Assembly: GCA_038501625.1 (NCBI GenBank)
Contig: JAZAYU010000114.1
Span: 2,000,934 to 2,064,933 of the forward strand
DNA from: Corbicula japonica
Taxonomy: Eukaryota > Mollusca > Bivalvia > Venerida > Cyrenidae
Direction of reading: 5' to 3'
DNA: 64,000 nt
Below are positions 47,001 to 58,468 of the stretch, piece after piece. The notes beneath the pieces were generated by a model. That model saw only the letters and a list, made by a program, of their open reading frames with translations, did no database searches and was not told the origin of the DNA. Every line of letters begins with the position of its first letter. Position 1 is the stretch's first letter. A program made the position numbers and the translations under genes.

Positions 47001-48855
47001 TGAAAATAACCTTGGCCTTTGACCTTGAATGTCAACTGCTGTTTCACGCTTCATTGCTTCGAGGCGCTTTTCTTTGTTCGGTAGCATAGAGAGGAAGAAC
47101 TCCGCCATTTTGATATCGTGTTTTTCAGTAATTATATGCAAAGCGTTGTTGCGACCATGAATTCCTGAGCGTTGAACGTCATGGTGCGAAAGAAGTAGGT
47201 TTACATTTGCAAGGCTGATCAGAAATGTCGCCATCTCCTTGTTGTTGCTAGATAATGCATAATGAAGAACATTTTCATCAGTTGCTTCGTCGCGAATATC
47301 GACGATTTTCGACGCCTGCGATATTCTCAGGATCTAAAATGAAACAAACGCGCCTGTCAAACCAGTAATTAACATTGATGGGAAACGCCTTATTTTATTA
47401 TTATAATTTAAACAATTTTAACAACAATGACATATTTTAAAGTAATCTGGTAGTCCACTGGGTCCAGGGTTCGAGTTCCAACTACAATGCTAATTTTGCA
47501 CACCTATGGCATATTTAGGTAACGTTGTTGATCGAAATACGTATTTTTTAATAATAAGTAATACAACGTATTTATGTTATGCTTTTCGGTGAAATAAAGA
47601 ATTTTCTTGTTGAATTAAAGTGATAATTCACTGGTTTTGAAAGTGGATTCTAATTTTTACTTTTCATTTGCTGTTGTTTCAAATTGATGCCACTCGCACA
47701 TAAAATTCCTAATGAGAACGTTTAGAAAACGGGTCCAGGTTTGGGTCTATTACGACATGGCGTTATGTAATAATAATTTCTTGCGACATTCCATGCATTT
47801 TTTTTTCATTTCGAAAATACGCTTAGTATGCAGATAGAGAATTTGCTATTAGAAGAGAAAGATAGAAATGTATTACACTTGTGGACTCCACGATCGTGGA
47901 TACGCCACTCGAGAAAACAGGAATTCCGGAGCTCACTCAGTCAAATTTATTTCTATCTTACACCAGTGAAAACAATTATCCTCATTACTGTTTTAACGCC
48001 TTCTATAAAAACAACAGCTTTTTTCACGATTTTCGGATAAAATGATTTCAGATAAGGCGAGCATGAATACCTCGTCTTTGCTTTTGGAGTCGACCGCCTT
48101 CCACAGCTGTTCACGGGTCTCCATGGCGGTGCGGATTCGAGCCGCCGTTGTTGGGCGTGGTTTTGGCTCATTCTTGATAACATTGGCTTTTTCTTGGACA
48201 ATACTTTCAGGCGTCGGTGAACTGAAACCATTATCAAGTTTCACTGTTGCCTTCCTTTCTTGTAAACGTCTCTGTAAGTATGAGATGGATAAATCAGACA
48301 GAATTAATACGCATTATAGTAATAATTGTCTCCCTTAAGTATATTATTAAAGCCGATTGCGTTAGTTTCAATTTTCACAAGGTTATAAGTTTTACGCGTT
48401 CACCGGTTGCACACAATTGAAATTGGCAAAATCAGTCGTAGAACAGAATTGATTCACACGTATTATTTAAGAAAGAAAGTGTTTTACTTGCCAAACGATT
48501 ACTCAATTAACATTTCCTTGACAAAAACAACACGTTAAAAGGACGTGCATGCTGACGGTGCTGATGTAAAATTCATAAAATGTGAAATCGGAAACTACTG
48601 TAACCGTCTTTAACGACCAATGACATACAAACCCAGACCCAAACCAATTGTAATTTCCTAATTAACATAAGTAACATCCTACTAGTCGCATGTATGGGTG
48701 TTGACGAAACCAACATTTAAAAAGACTAGCCAAGTCATTTATACATGACTGGTGTTAGGGTATCTTACCTCTCGGACGATCCTAAGCTGGACAAAGTCTC
48801 CGTCTTCAGTGCTGTCAGGCGCCGACGCCTGTTTCCGCCTGCGGGCTAGGTCCAT
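44091..48855 (-). CDS. TRP-superfamily cation channel with long ankyrin domain (exons 48855-48769, 48271-48071, 47333-44091)
   Basis: Three coding exons join in phase 0: MDLARRRK...RIVRE | RRLQERK...SKSKDE | ILRISQASKIVD... Donors are GTAAGAT and GTATTC; acceptors are TTACAG and TTTTAG. The product is 1176 residues. About 16 ankyrin repeats span residues ~95-790 (e.g. GNTPLHIACFRGY, GETALHVAAYA). Six membrane segments follow: S1 ~866-889, S2 ~919-937, S3 ~953-978, S4 ~992-1008, S5 ~1033-1054 and S6 ~1102-1124. The pore has M-I-G-M-S-E-L at ~1076-1082. S6 runs into NLLIAMM and a post-S6 helix with Trp at ~1139, as in TRPV channels, whereas the ankyrin count is closer to TRPA/TRPN. The likely role is a plasma-membrane Ca2+-permeable sensory channel. 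The ~93-kb-scale context is otherwise repeat. A further C-terminal exon cannot be excluded. No disablement seen. Confidence 0.9.
47334..48070 (-). other. TRP gene intron (phase 0)
   Basis: Begins GTATTC after GAG and ends TTTTAG. It holds a copy of the dispersed repeat at 47570-47742. Reading through the donor gives a longer ORF that ends in a stop, whereas the splice restores a canonical ankyrin repeat. Confidence 0.75.
48272..48768 (-). other. TRP gene intron (phase 0)
   Basis: Begins GTAAGAT and ends CTTACAG. No internal feature is seen. Confidence 0.8.
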
Positions 48856-48862
48856 GTTGGAC
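48856..48862 (-). other. 5' UTR remnant on TRP coding exon 1
   Basis: Acceptor TTTCAG (48868-48863) is followed by GTCCAAC then the ATG, so a noncoding exon should lie upstream (higher coordinates). Confidence 0.6.
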
Positions 48863-49339
48863 CTGAAATGTAAAGTATGTTTAAATATGACACCCTACAC
48901 CCATAGCTTGAACATGTATAGTACTTTATCGGTTACTTTATAGTCACGTGACAGAAAAGTTAATTTAAATATGGCTAACCATCAAAATGTGTAACAATTT
49001 TGATATCGCCATTTTTTAAAATCAATTTTGATCACATAAAAATTGTTTAATTCGCCCACATCTCCCATAAGCTCATTCTGGGTTATAAACACAAAGTATC
49101 ACGTGACTGTCTACATACCCATTATCAGTTATAGTAAGAATGTTGCTATGTCTTAGCAATTATTATATGTTCGTGTCTGATAGCAAAGGAGCGATTTAAA
49201 ATTGTTCTGCATCAAATGAATTGAATGAATTGCACCTTGGTTCACATCAACTTAAAATACAATAGTATGTTTAATCGATTAAAGATTAAACACTTTAACC
49301 AGCAGAAATGACTCCTGTTACGTCACACGCCACCACGTG

Positions 49340-49400
49340 ACCTTGCCTATATAAACTCTTGTCTCCGCAGATTCCAGTCTTTTCGATTCTTTATCAACGG
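49340..49400 (+). promoter_or_regulatory. Possible TATA promoter on the + strand
   Basis: CACGTGACC then CTATATAAAC (about 49350) is followed by TCTTGTCTCC. A TATA box next to an E-box-like CACGTG is suggestive, but I see no gene downstream. Confidence 0.25.
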
Positions 49401-49660
49401 AACGAGGTAGAGGCATTGCTACTTTACATAAAAAACTTTGTTTAATAACTTCCCACCCAACCCTGCCCCTTTTTCTTGGTTTTGTTTTATATTTCCAGGG
49501 TATTACACATCGTCGTGGCTGGAATTAGCTTGCATCTGGCGATAACTTGCAACCAGATTCCTGTAAACCATGTGATGGAAAATCGCAAAAAGACTGTCTT
49601 TATGCATCTGTAACCGGCATCGGTACAGATGATGTTCGAACATTTGGGATCAAAGACTTC

Positions 49661-49850
49661 AAAGGGAGGTAACTCGTTGGCGAACTCCCAACATCGGTGT
49701 TAACATATTTTTTTAAAAGGGAGGTAACTCGTTTGGCGAACTCCCAACATAGGTGATTACAAACTTTACAAAGGGAGGAAACTCGTTGGCAAACTCCCGG
49801 CAATAAAAAAACTTTTATGAAGGGAGGTAACTCGTTAGCAAACTCCCTAG
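49661..49850 (+). repeat. Four tandem units of AAGGGAGGTAACTCGTTGGC
   Basis: Unit starts at 49661, ~49716, ~49770 and ~49820 (spacing ~50-55 bp). Each unit has GGGAG and CTCCC around GTAACTCGTTGGCGAA, so each can form a small hairpin. Confidence 0.85.
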
Positions 49851-50284
49851 TTAACCTGAAGTTTCTTATTTTAGTATGCTGGCGATTGTTTAATATCATA
49901 AAACTCTTGCGCTCGTGGACGAAGCAAGAAATAACGTCAATTCATATTCAATAATTCTAATGGAAGTTTTACTCAGTTTGCATTGTTAAGCTATATATTA
50001 AATGTTATCTAAATATATTAAATATTATCTAAACCCAGCCATGACAATTTTGTGCCAATCCTTAATAAAATAAAATATATATAAATCATTTGTTTTAGTC
50101 ATTGTTTGCTGGTTAAAGTACATTATCGACTTTTTCATTCAGAAATGATCAAATTGTGAGCTAAATCTTGTGCTATTATCCACTCACCATTGAACTAATG
50201 ATTGACTTGGGTAGAAATAACCTTGAAATCGATGAAGAAAATTGCTAAATCGATGTTAAACTAATGTATATGGTGAATTATTGA

Positions 50285-50740
50285 ATTGTCTGTGGGAAGA
50301 AATCGGAAATCGGAAAATATCCTTCTCTACCAGAGTAGGATTCATAGGGCTCAGTAGGCGCTTGCTCGAATCCCCCTTTCTGAGGAGCGATGTTTAATGT
50401 TTACGGGGATTTTGGCCAGAAAGTCGGCAGTTATCATGTAACTACCCTAATACTGCCCCAAACGAACCCCTTTCTGGAAATCTTATCATGTAACTACCCT
50501 AATACTGCCCCAAACGAACCCCTTTCTGGAAATCTTATCATGTAACTACCCTAATACTGCCCCAAACGAACCCCTTTCTGGAAATCTTATCATGTAACTA
50601 CCCTAATACTGCCCCAAACGAACCCCTTTCTGGAAATCTTATCATGTAACTACCCTAATACTGCCCCAAACGAACCCCTTTCTGGAAATCTTGCATCCGT
50701 CCCCGGGTCTACGATAATGTTTGTGCCGTAGTTGGAAAGT
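50285..50740 (+). repeat. GGCCAGAAAGT dispersed repeat, copy G3, with 5 x 52-bp internal expansion
   Basis: The family body (AAATCGGAAA..., GGCCAGAAAGTCGGCAG ... ACGATAATGTTTGTGCCGTAG) contains five exact 52-bp units at 50431, 50483, 50535, 50587 and 50639, each starting TTATCATGTAACTACCC. Other copies have only one unit. Confidence 0.92.
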
Positions 50741-51015
50741 AATCGTATATAATGTAAAAATGTTGTCAAAGCAATGACGTTGTTAAAGCTGTTGTAATGT
50801 AAATGAATTATGAACAACTGTTGATTTGGAAAAGAAAAGTAGTTAAATTAGTTAAATTAGCTATCATTTGTGTACAAGATTCAAAGAAAAGATTATTAAT
50901 TGACAAATTAACGACCAGCAATTATCTAATGAGGTACAGATCTTATTGACATTTTCGGATCCATATTGGGGGCTGTTCATTCGTGGTTACCTCGAACACC
51001 TTTTTAGGGCAGCGA

Positions 51016-51046
51016 TAGAAGAAGAAGAAGAAGAAGAAGAAGAAGA
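51016..51046 (+). repeat. (AGA)n microsatellite
   Basis: About ten GAA/AGA units. Confidence 0.95.
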
Positions 51047-51265
51047 TTTGTTTATTTTAGTGACCTGTGATACATCTTTACAATATATGTACACACATAT
51101 TAACACAACAAAATAATCACCATGGAGCTGTAAGTCATTATCGAAAGACATGTACAAATGTACGTATATTACTTATATTATTCTAATATGCTAATTATCA
51201 CAAACGTGAAAGTCATACTTACAGTATATTAATCAAACAATGTTAACTTACATATAGGCTGAAGA

Positions 51266-51354
51266 TTATAAAACTGAGATTTGAAACTGAAATGTCATTT
51301 CAGACATCAGATGATTGAGATTTGAGACTGGTTTCCATTCTCAGTTTTTAAAAC
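51266..51354. repeat. Palindromic foldback element, copy F3 (degenerate)
   Basis: The outer ends TTATAAAACTGAGA and TCTCAGTTTTTAAAAC pair; the right inner arm GAGATTTGAGACTGGTTT is retained. Confidence 0.6.
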
Positions 51355-51428
51355 TTTCGCACTGATCTTTTGTTATTCGATATTTAGTAGTGAAATAGAT
51401 TTACATGATAACAACATAAACCCATATA

Positions 51429-51751
51429 CAGTAAAACCCCGCATTAAGGTCTCCCCAAAATTAAGAGCACCTCGATAATAAGACCCCATTTTAAAGTCCC
51501 TTTTTTCAGTTTTGCAGTATTTGACACCCCAAAATAAAGACCACTCTACTATACAGACCCCCCAAGATCATAAAACTTTGTTTTGAGATCAGTCTCAAAT
51601 CTCAAGGATCTGATTGGCTGAAATGTCGACTGTTCGCCATTTCAGCCAATCAGATCCCTGAGATTTGAGACTGATCTCAAAACAAAGTTTTATGATCTTG
51701 GGCACAGTTTTGTCCAGTCCCAGAGGTGGACTTAAAAGCGGGGTTTCGCTT
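51429..51751. mobile_element. Pogo/Tigger-like MITE containing a foldback insertion
   Basis: The left end CAGTAAAACCCCGCATTAAG and right end ACTTAAAAGCGGGGTTTCGCT are inverted and flanked by TA. The CAGTxAAACC... terminus is typical of pogo/Tigger elements. No transposase is present. The F4 hairpin lies inside. Confidence 0.75.
51561..51702. repeat. Palindromic foldback element, copy F4 (near-perfect 142-bp hairpin)
   Basis: The arms start CCCAAGATCATAAAACTTTG and end CAAAGTTTTATGATCTTGGG; the inner sequence is the F-family core (TCTGATTGGCTGAAAT). Arms are ~66 bp and the loop ~9 bp. Confidence 0.95.
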
Positions 51752-52031
51752 TACCTACACATATCAGGATCGGGTTAAGGAAAATCAAACATGGTGACGA
51801 TAGCGGTTAGTAATTATGATAATGAAGTGAAATGGTAGTCATATTACCGATAAAACATGTTTAAATTTGTTTAAACAGTGCAAAATGCAAACATATTACA
51901 AAAGAACGAAATATCTCAAATTGCTCATAAAATCGAAGAAATATTAATGCGACCCGAAACCACCGGCTTCTGTGAGATGGGACAACTCCTTTCTTAACAT
52001 TCACCAATGTCCAGCGGCCAAGAAAGCCCGA

Positions 52032-52072
52032 GCCCCCCCCCCCCCCCACCCCCCCCACCCCCGCATACTCGA
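52032..52072 (+). repeat. Poly-C tract
   Basis: C-rich run broken by single A residues; assembly length is uncertain. Confidence 0.9.
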
Positions 52073-52095
52073 CCGTACACCCCACCCCGATAATA

Positions 52096-52590
52096 ATCAC
52101 AATACGAATCGGACAAAATAATCGCCAATGTGAAGTATGTAGTCTAATAAAAATCGGACAAAATGATCGCTAATGTGAAGTATGTAGTCTAATAATAAAA
52201 ATCGGACAAAATAATCGCTAATGTGTAGCATGTATTCTAATAACACAAATCGGACAAAATAATCGCTAATGTGAAGTATGTAGTCTAATAACACAAATCG
52301 GACAAAATAATCGCTAATGTGAAGTATGTAGTCTAATAACAAAAATCGGACAAAATAATCGCTAATGTGTAGCATGTATTCTAATAACACAAATCGGACA
52401 AAATAATTGCTTATGTGTAGTATGAAGTCTAATAATAGCAAAACTCGAACAAAATAATCGCTATTGTGTAGTATGTAGTTTAATAATACAAAACGGAAAA
52501 ATAATCGCTTTTGTTTAGTAAGTATTCTAATAACACAAATCGGATAAAATAATCGCTAATATGTAGTATGTAGTCTCATAAATATCACAC
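52096..52590 (+). repeat. 48-bp satellite array with 144-bp higher-order pattern
   Basis: The unit is built on AATCGGACAAAATAATCGCT + AATGTGAAGTATGTAGTCTA + ATAACACA. Variants occur in the order GAAG, GAAG, TAGC, GAAG, GAAG, TAGC, i.e. a three-unit period, and decay into degenerate units to 52590. Confidence 0.9.
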
Positions 52591-52799
52591 AAATATACTT
52601 ACAAAGGAAGGAGCTATTGGGTTACAATTATGGACAGTATAAGAAAAGTTTGACAACTACACAAAATGTATAATTAAACGTAATGGAATTGTTGTTGAGT
52701 GTTGATTAAAGGTGACTTGTCACGTATCAGGGACGAAGAGTTTTTAAATTTCAAAATTTATTATTTAAACTGTCGAATAACTTTAAACAAACGTAAAAG

Positions 52800-52975
52800 T
52801 GATATGTGATCCAGCGGGAGTTCTGGGGGCTTGTTCGAACCCCTTTTAGGGGGCAGCAATATTTCATATTCATTTGGATTTTGGCCAGAAAGTTGGAAAT
52901 TATCATGTAACTAATGTAAGACCGCCTCAAATGAACCTCTTTATGGAAATCTTGCACCCGACCCCGTATTTAATA
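52800..52975 (+). repeat. GGCCAGAAAGT dispersed repeat, copy G4
   Basis: GGATTTTGGCCAGAAAGTTGG ... TTATCATGTAACTAATG ... GGAAATCTTGCACCCG. Confidence 0.75.
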
Positions 52976-53190
52976 AAAATCAAAGTCAAATAAGTAGAGA
53001 CCTAGTTAAAAGCATAAACTACAGTACTGTCAGTCGATTTAGGAATAGTTTGAATGAGAAATTATTTATTTTTATTTGAATAAACTGTAAACGGCACTGG
53101 AGTAAATTTTAAATCCAAACGACTCGCTTTTACATAAATTTGATTTCCATTTTGATTTCACGTACCCAATATCATCTGGGTACAATGCCC

Positions 53191-53288
53191 GAGGTTATAA
53201 AACTGAGCTTACGGACCAGTCGCGATTTCATCCAATCAGATGCTTGAGATTTGAGACTGGTTGCCAATCTCAGTTTTATAACCTTCAG
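53191..53288. repeat. Palindromic foldback element, copy F5
   Basis: Ends AGGTTATAAAACTGAG and CTCAGTTTTATAACCT; right inner arm CAATCAGATGCTTGAGATT is intact, left inner arm eroded. Confidence 0.8.
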
Positions 53289-55055
53289 TCCAAAACAATT
53301 ACAAATATGTTCCCACAGTTGTGAAAAAATGACGTTGTTAAAATAGGACAGAGGTAGGTTTGCAAATACACATGGGCTACTTAAAGTTTGCTAAGTACTA
53401 AGTTAACCACAAGTCGTTGTAAAGTATTTATTATATGTACTTACTTTGGAAATTGTTTATTAATGTATCGAGAAGGTCACCATTGTGAACATAACCTTGA
53501 ATTACAGTCATGCAAGCGATGTGACCCTGTATTTTCATAGTGTTTACATGTTTCCGACATTTTAGGGTACTCAAACTTTACTTTCTCTTGAACTTTAATG
53601 ACTGAATAATGACAAATGCGAATATTAGAAGACATTTAATGGATGCAGAAATCGAAAAACAATTTTGGAAAATTATATATTTTTTACAATTATTAACATA
53701 GGGTATTTAAAAATTATCCAACGCAAATTCTAAATAAACACTGAAAACACGTTACAATTGTTCAACCACGTTTCTGTTTAGTTATAAAAATCACCAATCA
53801 TGTGCATAAAAAGAAATAAAACTAATAATTGGCATACAGCAATAGTTATGTACAAATATTTTCTTGGTGCTTAGCAAACTTTGAGTAGTATATTTGGTCT
53901 TAACCATAATATTATTACCTCATTTAATTTAACTAAGTCAGAATCATATAGTACATTTGTTCGTATAACAGTCTTAATATCCGTGATTTATTATATATAA
54001 TATATATACAAGTTTCTTAATGTGTTTGCTTTTTTAACAAAAATGATTTAGATGTGAGTTTCTGTTTAATCAACAATCGCTAATTTTTAGAACTTTACTT
54101 TTAAAAAGTTGAAGTTCTGTTTCGATTCATTTCATAAAGGGCGTTTAATTATTTTTCGGGCCATCAGCAATCCATACTATTTATTATTTTACTAATTTAG
54201 GTAAATACCCAGGCAATTTTCAATCACGCACGATTTGAATCTTAGGATTTGAGTTATAAGTTTCTTTGTTCAATCGTTTACTTATTTTCACGGTTAGTTT
54301 AGCAGCCACTACCACCATCCGTAACTAAACAATTTAAAACTCCTCATATGGACCAATCCGGAATTAAAACGACCTGGGTTGTAAGACCACTTTTTTCAAT
54401 GTCTCATAGAATAGATCTGCACTTATTTCTTAATATATTTTTGAATGGAATTTTCTCCCATTCAACCCTGTACACACACAAAACGTGATCGAACATTAAA
54501 TGTTTGAAACAAGCCCCTGTGGAATCCAGGAAACTGCCTTTCTGGTATTGTCATAAAACACTGATTGCGGATGGATTTAAAGGTGGCTGGCAGAAAATAT
54601 ACATCTCGGCCGGATCTAGTGAATGCCATGGGTCTGGCGACGACAGACCCGTATGTATGTGCACGTTTTTATTTCAATGTATAAAACACAGATCATGTCT
54701 TGGACTGTGAACTGTGTTTTAAACATTGGTCCAATTTTTACATTTTCCGCAATATCAGACAGAGTTACATGTAAGGGCTCTACCGACGAAATGATGGTGT
54801 ACACAGGACATCATTACCCGAAAAAATGCTGAAAAAGTGTAAACCAATAAGTCATTTGAGTCCTTTTTTAAACAGAGAATAAATTTGCATAACTGTTTCC
54901 ACTAAGACCGGTAAAAAAACTTCAGGCCAATATTAACTTTGACAACCGGAAGTGTTGCCGCTGGATCCGCTGCAATCACTAGATCCGGTTGAACGGTGTA
55001 GTAATGGAAATGCAAATTACTGCCGAACCCCGGGTTTTAGCGCACCAGTAACAGT
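53289..55055. other. Intergenic, no gene recognised
   Basis: AT-rich; overlapping short ORFs near 54504-54832 have no domain signature and lie on both strands. Confidence 0.5.
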
Positions 55056-55059
55056 AAAA

Positions 55060-55300
55060 AAATCGGAAATTTGAAAAGATCCTTTTCTACCAGGGGTGGA
55101 TACACAGGGGGTTCAGGAAGGGGTTCATTGAGGTTGATAATACCCCCTTTTGCAGCAATATTGAGTTTTCACGGGGCTTTTTGGGGATTGTTTGAAATGA
55201 TCATGTAAATACCCTATGACTGTCCCAGACGACCCCCCTTTCAGGAAATCTTGCACACGTCCCGGATCTACGATAATGTATGTGCCGTAGATTGAAAGTA
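55060..55300 (+). repeat. GGCCAGAAAGT dispersed repeat, copy G5
   Basis: Diverged copy with AAATCGGAAATTTG at the start, ATGATCATGTAAATACCC in the middle, and ACGATAATGTATGTGCCGTAG at the end. Confidence 0.7.
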
Positions 55301-55734
55301 AATGGTTATGTCTTATAAAATGTATTTGTCATGGTGTCATCGTGTAAAATGTATTTGTATTGGTGTTAAAGTTATTGTCATGTAAAAGAGTCATGAAAAA
55401 CTGTTCATTTGGAAAAGATTCGAAACGAAATTTAGATATTATTTTTACGTTAACAGTTCAATTTAGAACTCCCAATTGATCCGTCTATTCGTCTGGTATC
55501 TCGATCAATGTAAAACAATCTTTAGTATTCAAAATCTTTCAATCTGTGAACAAAAGGTTCTGTAAAAAATGATCAGTTTTATTGATATCCAACGAAAAAA
55601 AAACCTACAGCCAAGTTTAAGTCAATAGAATTTGAAGTATGTATATAAAGTTATCATTTTGTATACCCATGTTGTTAAGGGCCTAGTTTTTGTTAACCTC
55701 TCACCAAACTTACTGACCTATCAATAGAGACTAT

Positions 55735-55915
55735 CCCATGTAGGTGTTGGGTCCAGAGGGCGTTCAGTAGGGCTGCTTTTTGGGCAGCAATATTAAATGT
55801 TAATGGGGAATCGGTTCAGAAAGTTGGTAATTGTCGCGTAACTACTCCAAGACTGCGCCCAGACGAACCCCCTTCATCGAAATCTTGGTTCCGACCCTGC
55901 CATGTGAACTTTGAG
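55735..55915 (+). repeat. GGCCAGAAAGT dispersed repeat, copy G6
   Basis: GGTTCAGAAAGTTGGTAATTG, GCGTAACTACTCC and GACGAACCCCCTT in the family order. Confidence 0.65.
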
Positions 55916-56984
55916 AACAGGTAAGAGTTTAAATGTAGCTTAGATAATATAAAAAGTATCTTGATTTAAGATGGTGTTTCAACAGAAATTTTCGATTGTT
56001 TAAATCGTGATATTGTACAACCTGGATTTTTTTCAAAATAAAAATAAATAACGTGAGATTTCATTACGAAAGTTAAGTTATTCTCCCGAATACTCTGAAA
56101 TTGTTTGAGATAAATATCTAAATATGTATGTCGCCATAGGTTTTTGTCTAGAAATTAAATGTTCAATTGTTTAAAGTGACATTGAAAAACTGTAAAAAAA
56201 TAGGTATTGTTTTCAAACAAAAATTATTTATCTGTTAAAAAAACAACAACAAACCTTTAAACTTGTTTTTCCATATCCCAATTTAGTGAATAAATGGGCT
56301 GAATCGGTGTCTATAATATATCCGTGTTCAACATTGGTCACAAACGAATAGGTTTAAAATATATAGAACATAAACCTTTATTTCTCGTTATTTCCCCTTT
56401 AATAACTAAACTGTTAAGTAAATCACTTGGAAAAAAACAACAGCAATCTTTATAGATTATAAATAGTGTTAATACAATTCCATACTGTTAAAATTATAAT
56501 ACCTTAATATCTAGATTTAAGTTACAAGTTAATAAATATATTGGACAGGTTTCGTCAATTTCATTTTAATCCATTGATTATATTGGCTTTGAAAATCGGA
56601 TCTTTGGTACAAATATATAAATATTTGTTCAATAAAAGTAAAAGTACGTTAAATCAAGGTAACATTTACCTCGCAGGTCAGTTTAACATATGTTTGTGAT
56701 CCAACGAAGAAGTGTGAAATAGTCAAGAAACACACGGCTTAAGAACAGTTTTTCTAAACTAGGAAGACTTTAAAACGGTTTAAGATTTTTTCTTAATATA
56801 CTAAACATCGCTAAATTTTAAAAGGCCACGAAACAAACTCAAGGACATTCCTGTGGTTGAACGAAGACTTTTTAAAACGGAGCAAGAATAAAAAAGAAGT
56901 CAACAGCATTTCACAATCTGTTTACTAATTACGAAAGAAGTTGTCGTAAGTACTATAACAGAGACTGGGCTAGGTTTTACCAAA
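55916..56984. other. Intergenic, no feature recognised
   Basis: AT-rich without ORFs or clear repeats. Confidence 0.5.
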
Positions 56985-57430
56985 TGATATTGTCACAAAT
57001 TGGGAAAATGTGCAACCAGACCAGGCCTCGAACCCGTGATCCCTCGCTTATACATCTTCTCCACAAATAGTGACTGGATTTATACCGCAATATTCCACAG
57101 ACACCTCAAAAATTGAAAGTTCGTCCTCGAATTAACCTTATGCTACATGCGTCTATCATACACTAATTACTTATTAAAATTTTATTTAAACTATTCAAAA
57201 CCGGTGTTACACCCTTCGGACAAATCTACGTCGTCCAACATCAACACAGAGGTAAGGCATAAGATCAGTTCATGAATGTACTCAATACAGAAGATTGCAG
57301 GCGTCTTAGATTAACGATGCAATTGTGCCCCACCCCAAGTTGGGCGCCAAATGTACAACCATACCAGGATCCCTCCTTTCCTGGGCGAGCGTTCTGATGA
57401 CCGAGCTACCCGGCCGCTTACGCATCTTCC
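56985..57430 (-). mobile_element. LTR-retrotransposon-like remnant with PBS-like and tRNA-like motifs
   Basis: On the - strand, ...GGTTGTACA is followed by TTTGGCGCCCAACTTGGGG (57350-57330). This resembles an LTR end followed by a tRNA primer-binding site. The LTR side carries a tRNA-like GGCCGGGTAGCTCGG (57418-57402). A related end, GGCCTGGTCTGGTTGCACAT, lies at 57020-57000. No gag or pol is present. Confidence 0.5.
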
Positions 57431-57654
57431 CAATCCCCACCTTTCTTTGATAAAACATTTATTGATGGAAACGGAACTGACGTCGTATTTAATTAAAATT
57501 ACAGACAACTACCATGTTTTTACATTAAACTGACAATAATGTGCTCTTCAAATTACAACCATTATTATTAATAAAAATACATGTACTATACTATAAATAA
57601 ACATGATAATGTATTTACCATTTGTTTCCGCTACGTAGAAATCCTCCTAAGGTT

Positions 57655-57776
57655 GAGATTCTAGATTTGGCAACGTGGTTCTCTTTCATAACCTCCATAT
57701 TCTACCGCAAAACAGGAGATTCTAGATTTGGTTATCAGTTTCTCTTTCACTACCTCCATATTCTACCGCACAAGTG
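57655..57776 (+). repeat. 61-bp tandem duplication
   Basis: GAGATTCTAGATTTGG starts both copies (57655, 57716) and ACCTCCATATTCTACCGCA ends both. Confidence 0.85.
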
Positions 57777-58148
57777 CATATTATATAGGTGTAAAATGCA
57801 TCCATTTGTTGTCATAAAACACTTCGATAATAATGATTTTGTTTTCAACCTTCGCTCTACTATACCCGATACTTCCGATTGGATTTCAAACCAATTAATG
57901 TTTCATGTATGCTTGCTGCTACCCGGAATCTAGCTTTTGAATATTTAATAATGCCTATATCGATACTGTATATATAGAGATGCTAAAACGGGTTAAGATT
58001 AGATTTTATACCAGGTAAATAGATTAAAAGGAACTTTGAAGGCCACCGAACACGACAAATAATCAAAATAATTATTGCAGGCTCGGTTTGATGGAGTCTG
58101 TTCATTGGCAGTAATGGAAACGCGTAATACTGTTCACACCGCATTAGG

Positions 58149-58457
58149 AGCCCGCCCGGCTAGCTCAGTGGATAGAGCATCGGACTGTCAATCCAGGGGT
58201 CGTGAGTTCGATCCCCAGCCGAGGCGGAAAAAATTTCTCCGTGACAATTGAACTCGGACATTGCGTCCGAGAGTCATTTGTCCCTCACCTCTGATTCAAG
58301 TGAGGAAGCAGTCAGTCGCTTGCGGAGAAATTGGTTAGTACTGGTTAGAGACCCAGGAACACCGGTTAGGTGGACTGACCGCCGGGATATAACCAGAAAG
58401 GTGTTGAAACCAGGCGTTAAACCCCAAACAAACAAACAAACAAACAAACAAACAAAT
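58149..58457 (+). mobile_element. Complete SINE with tRNA-Asp-like head and 14-bp target duplication
   Basis: The target duplication CACACCGCATTAGG is at 58135-58148 and 58458-58471. The head (58153-58226) has A box TAGCTCAGTGGATAGAGC, anticodon loop CTGTCAA (GTC, Asp) and B box AGTTCGATCCCC. The body holds GTACTGGTTAGAGACCCAGG, ACCGGTTAGGTGGACTG and GCGTTAAACCCC, like the conserved central domain of molluscan SINEs. The tail is (CAAA)n. The perfect target duplication implies a recent insertion. Confidence 0.93.
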
Positions 58458-58468
58458 CACACCGCATT

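Noticed and set aside
47953..48244. Longer - strand ORFs reading through 48071 into the TRP intron
   Set aside because: Using the donor after GAG at 48071 joins to 47333 in frame and completes an ankyrin repeat.
54504..54832. Overlapping short ORFs
   Set aside because: No domain, no conservation and no splice context.
57311..57508. 65-codon - strand ORF
   Set aside because: It overlaps the tRNA-like/LTR-like remnant and has no protein signature.
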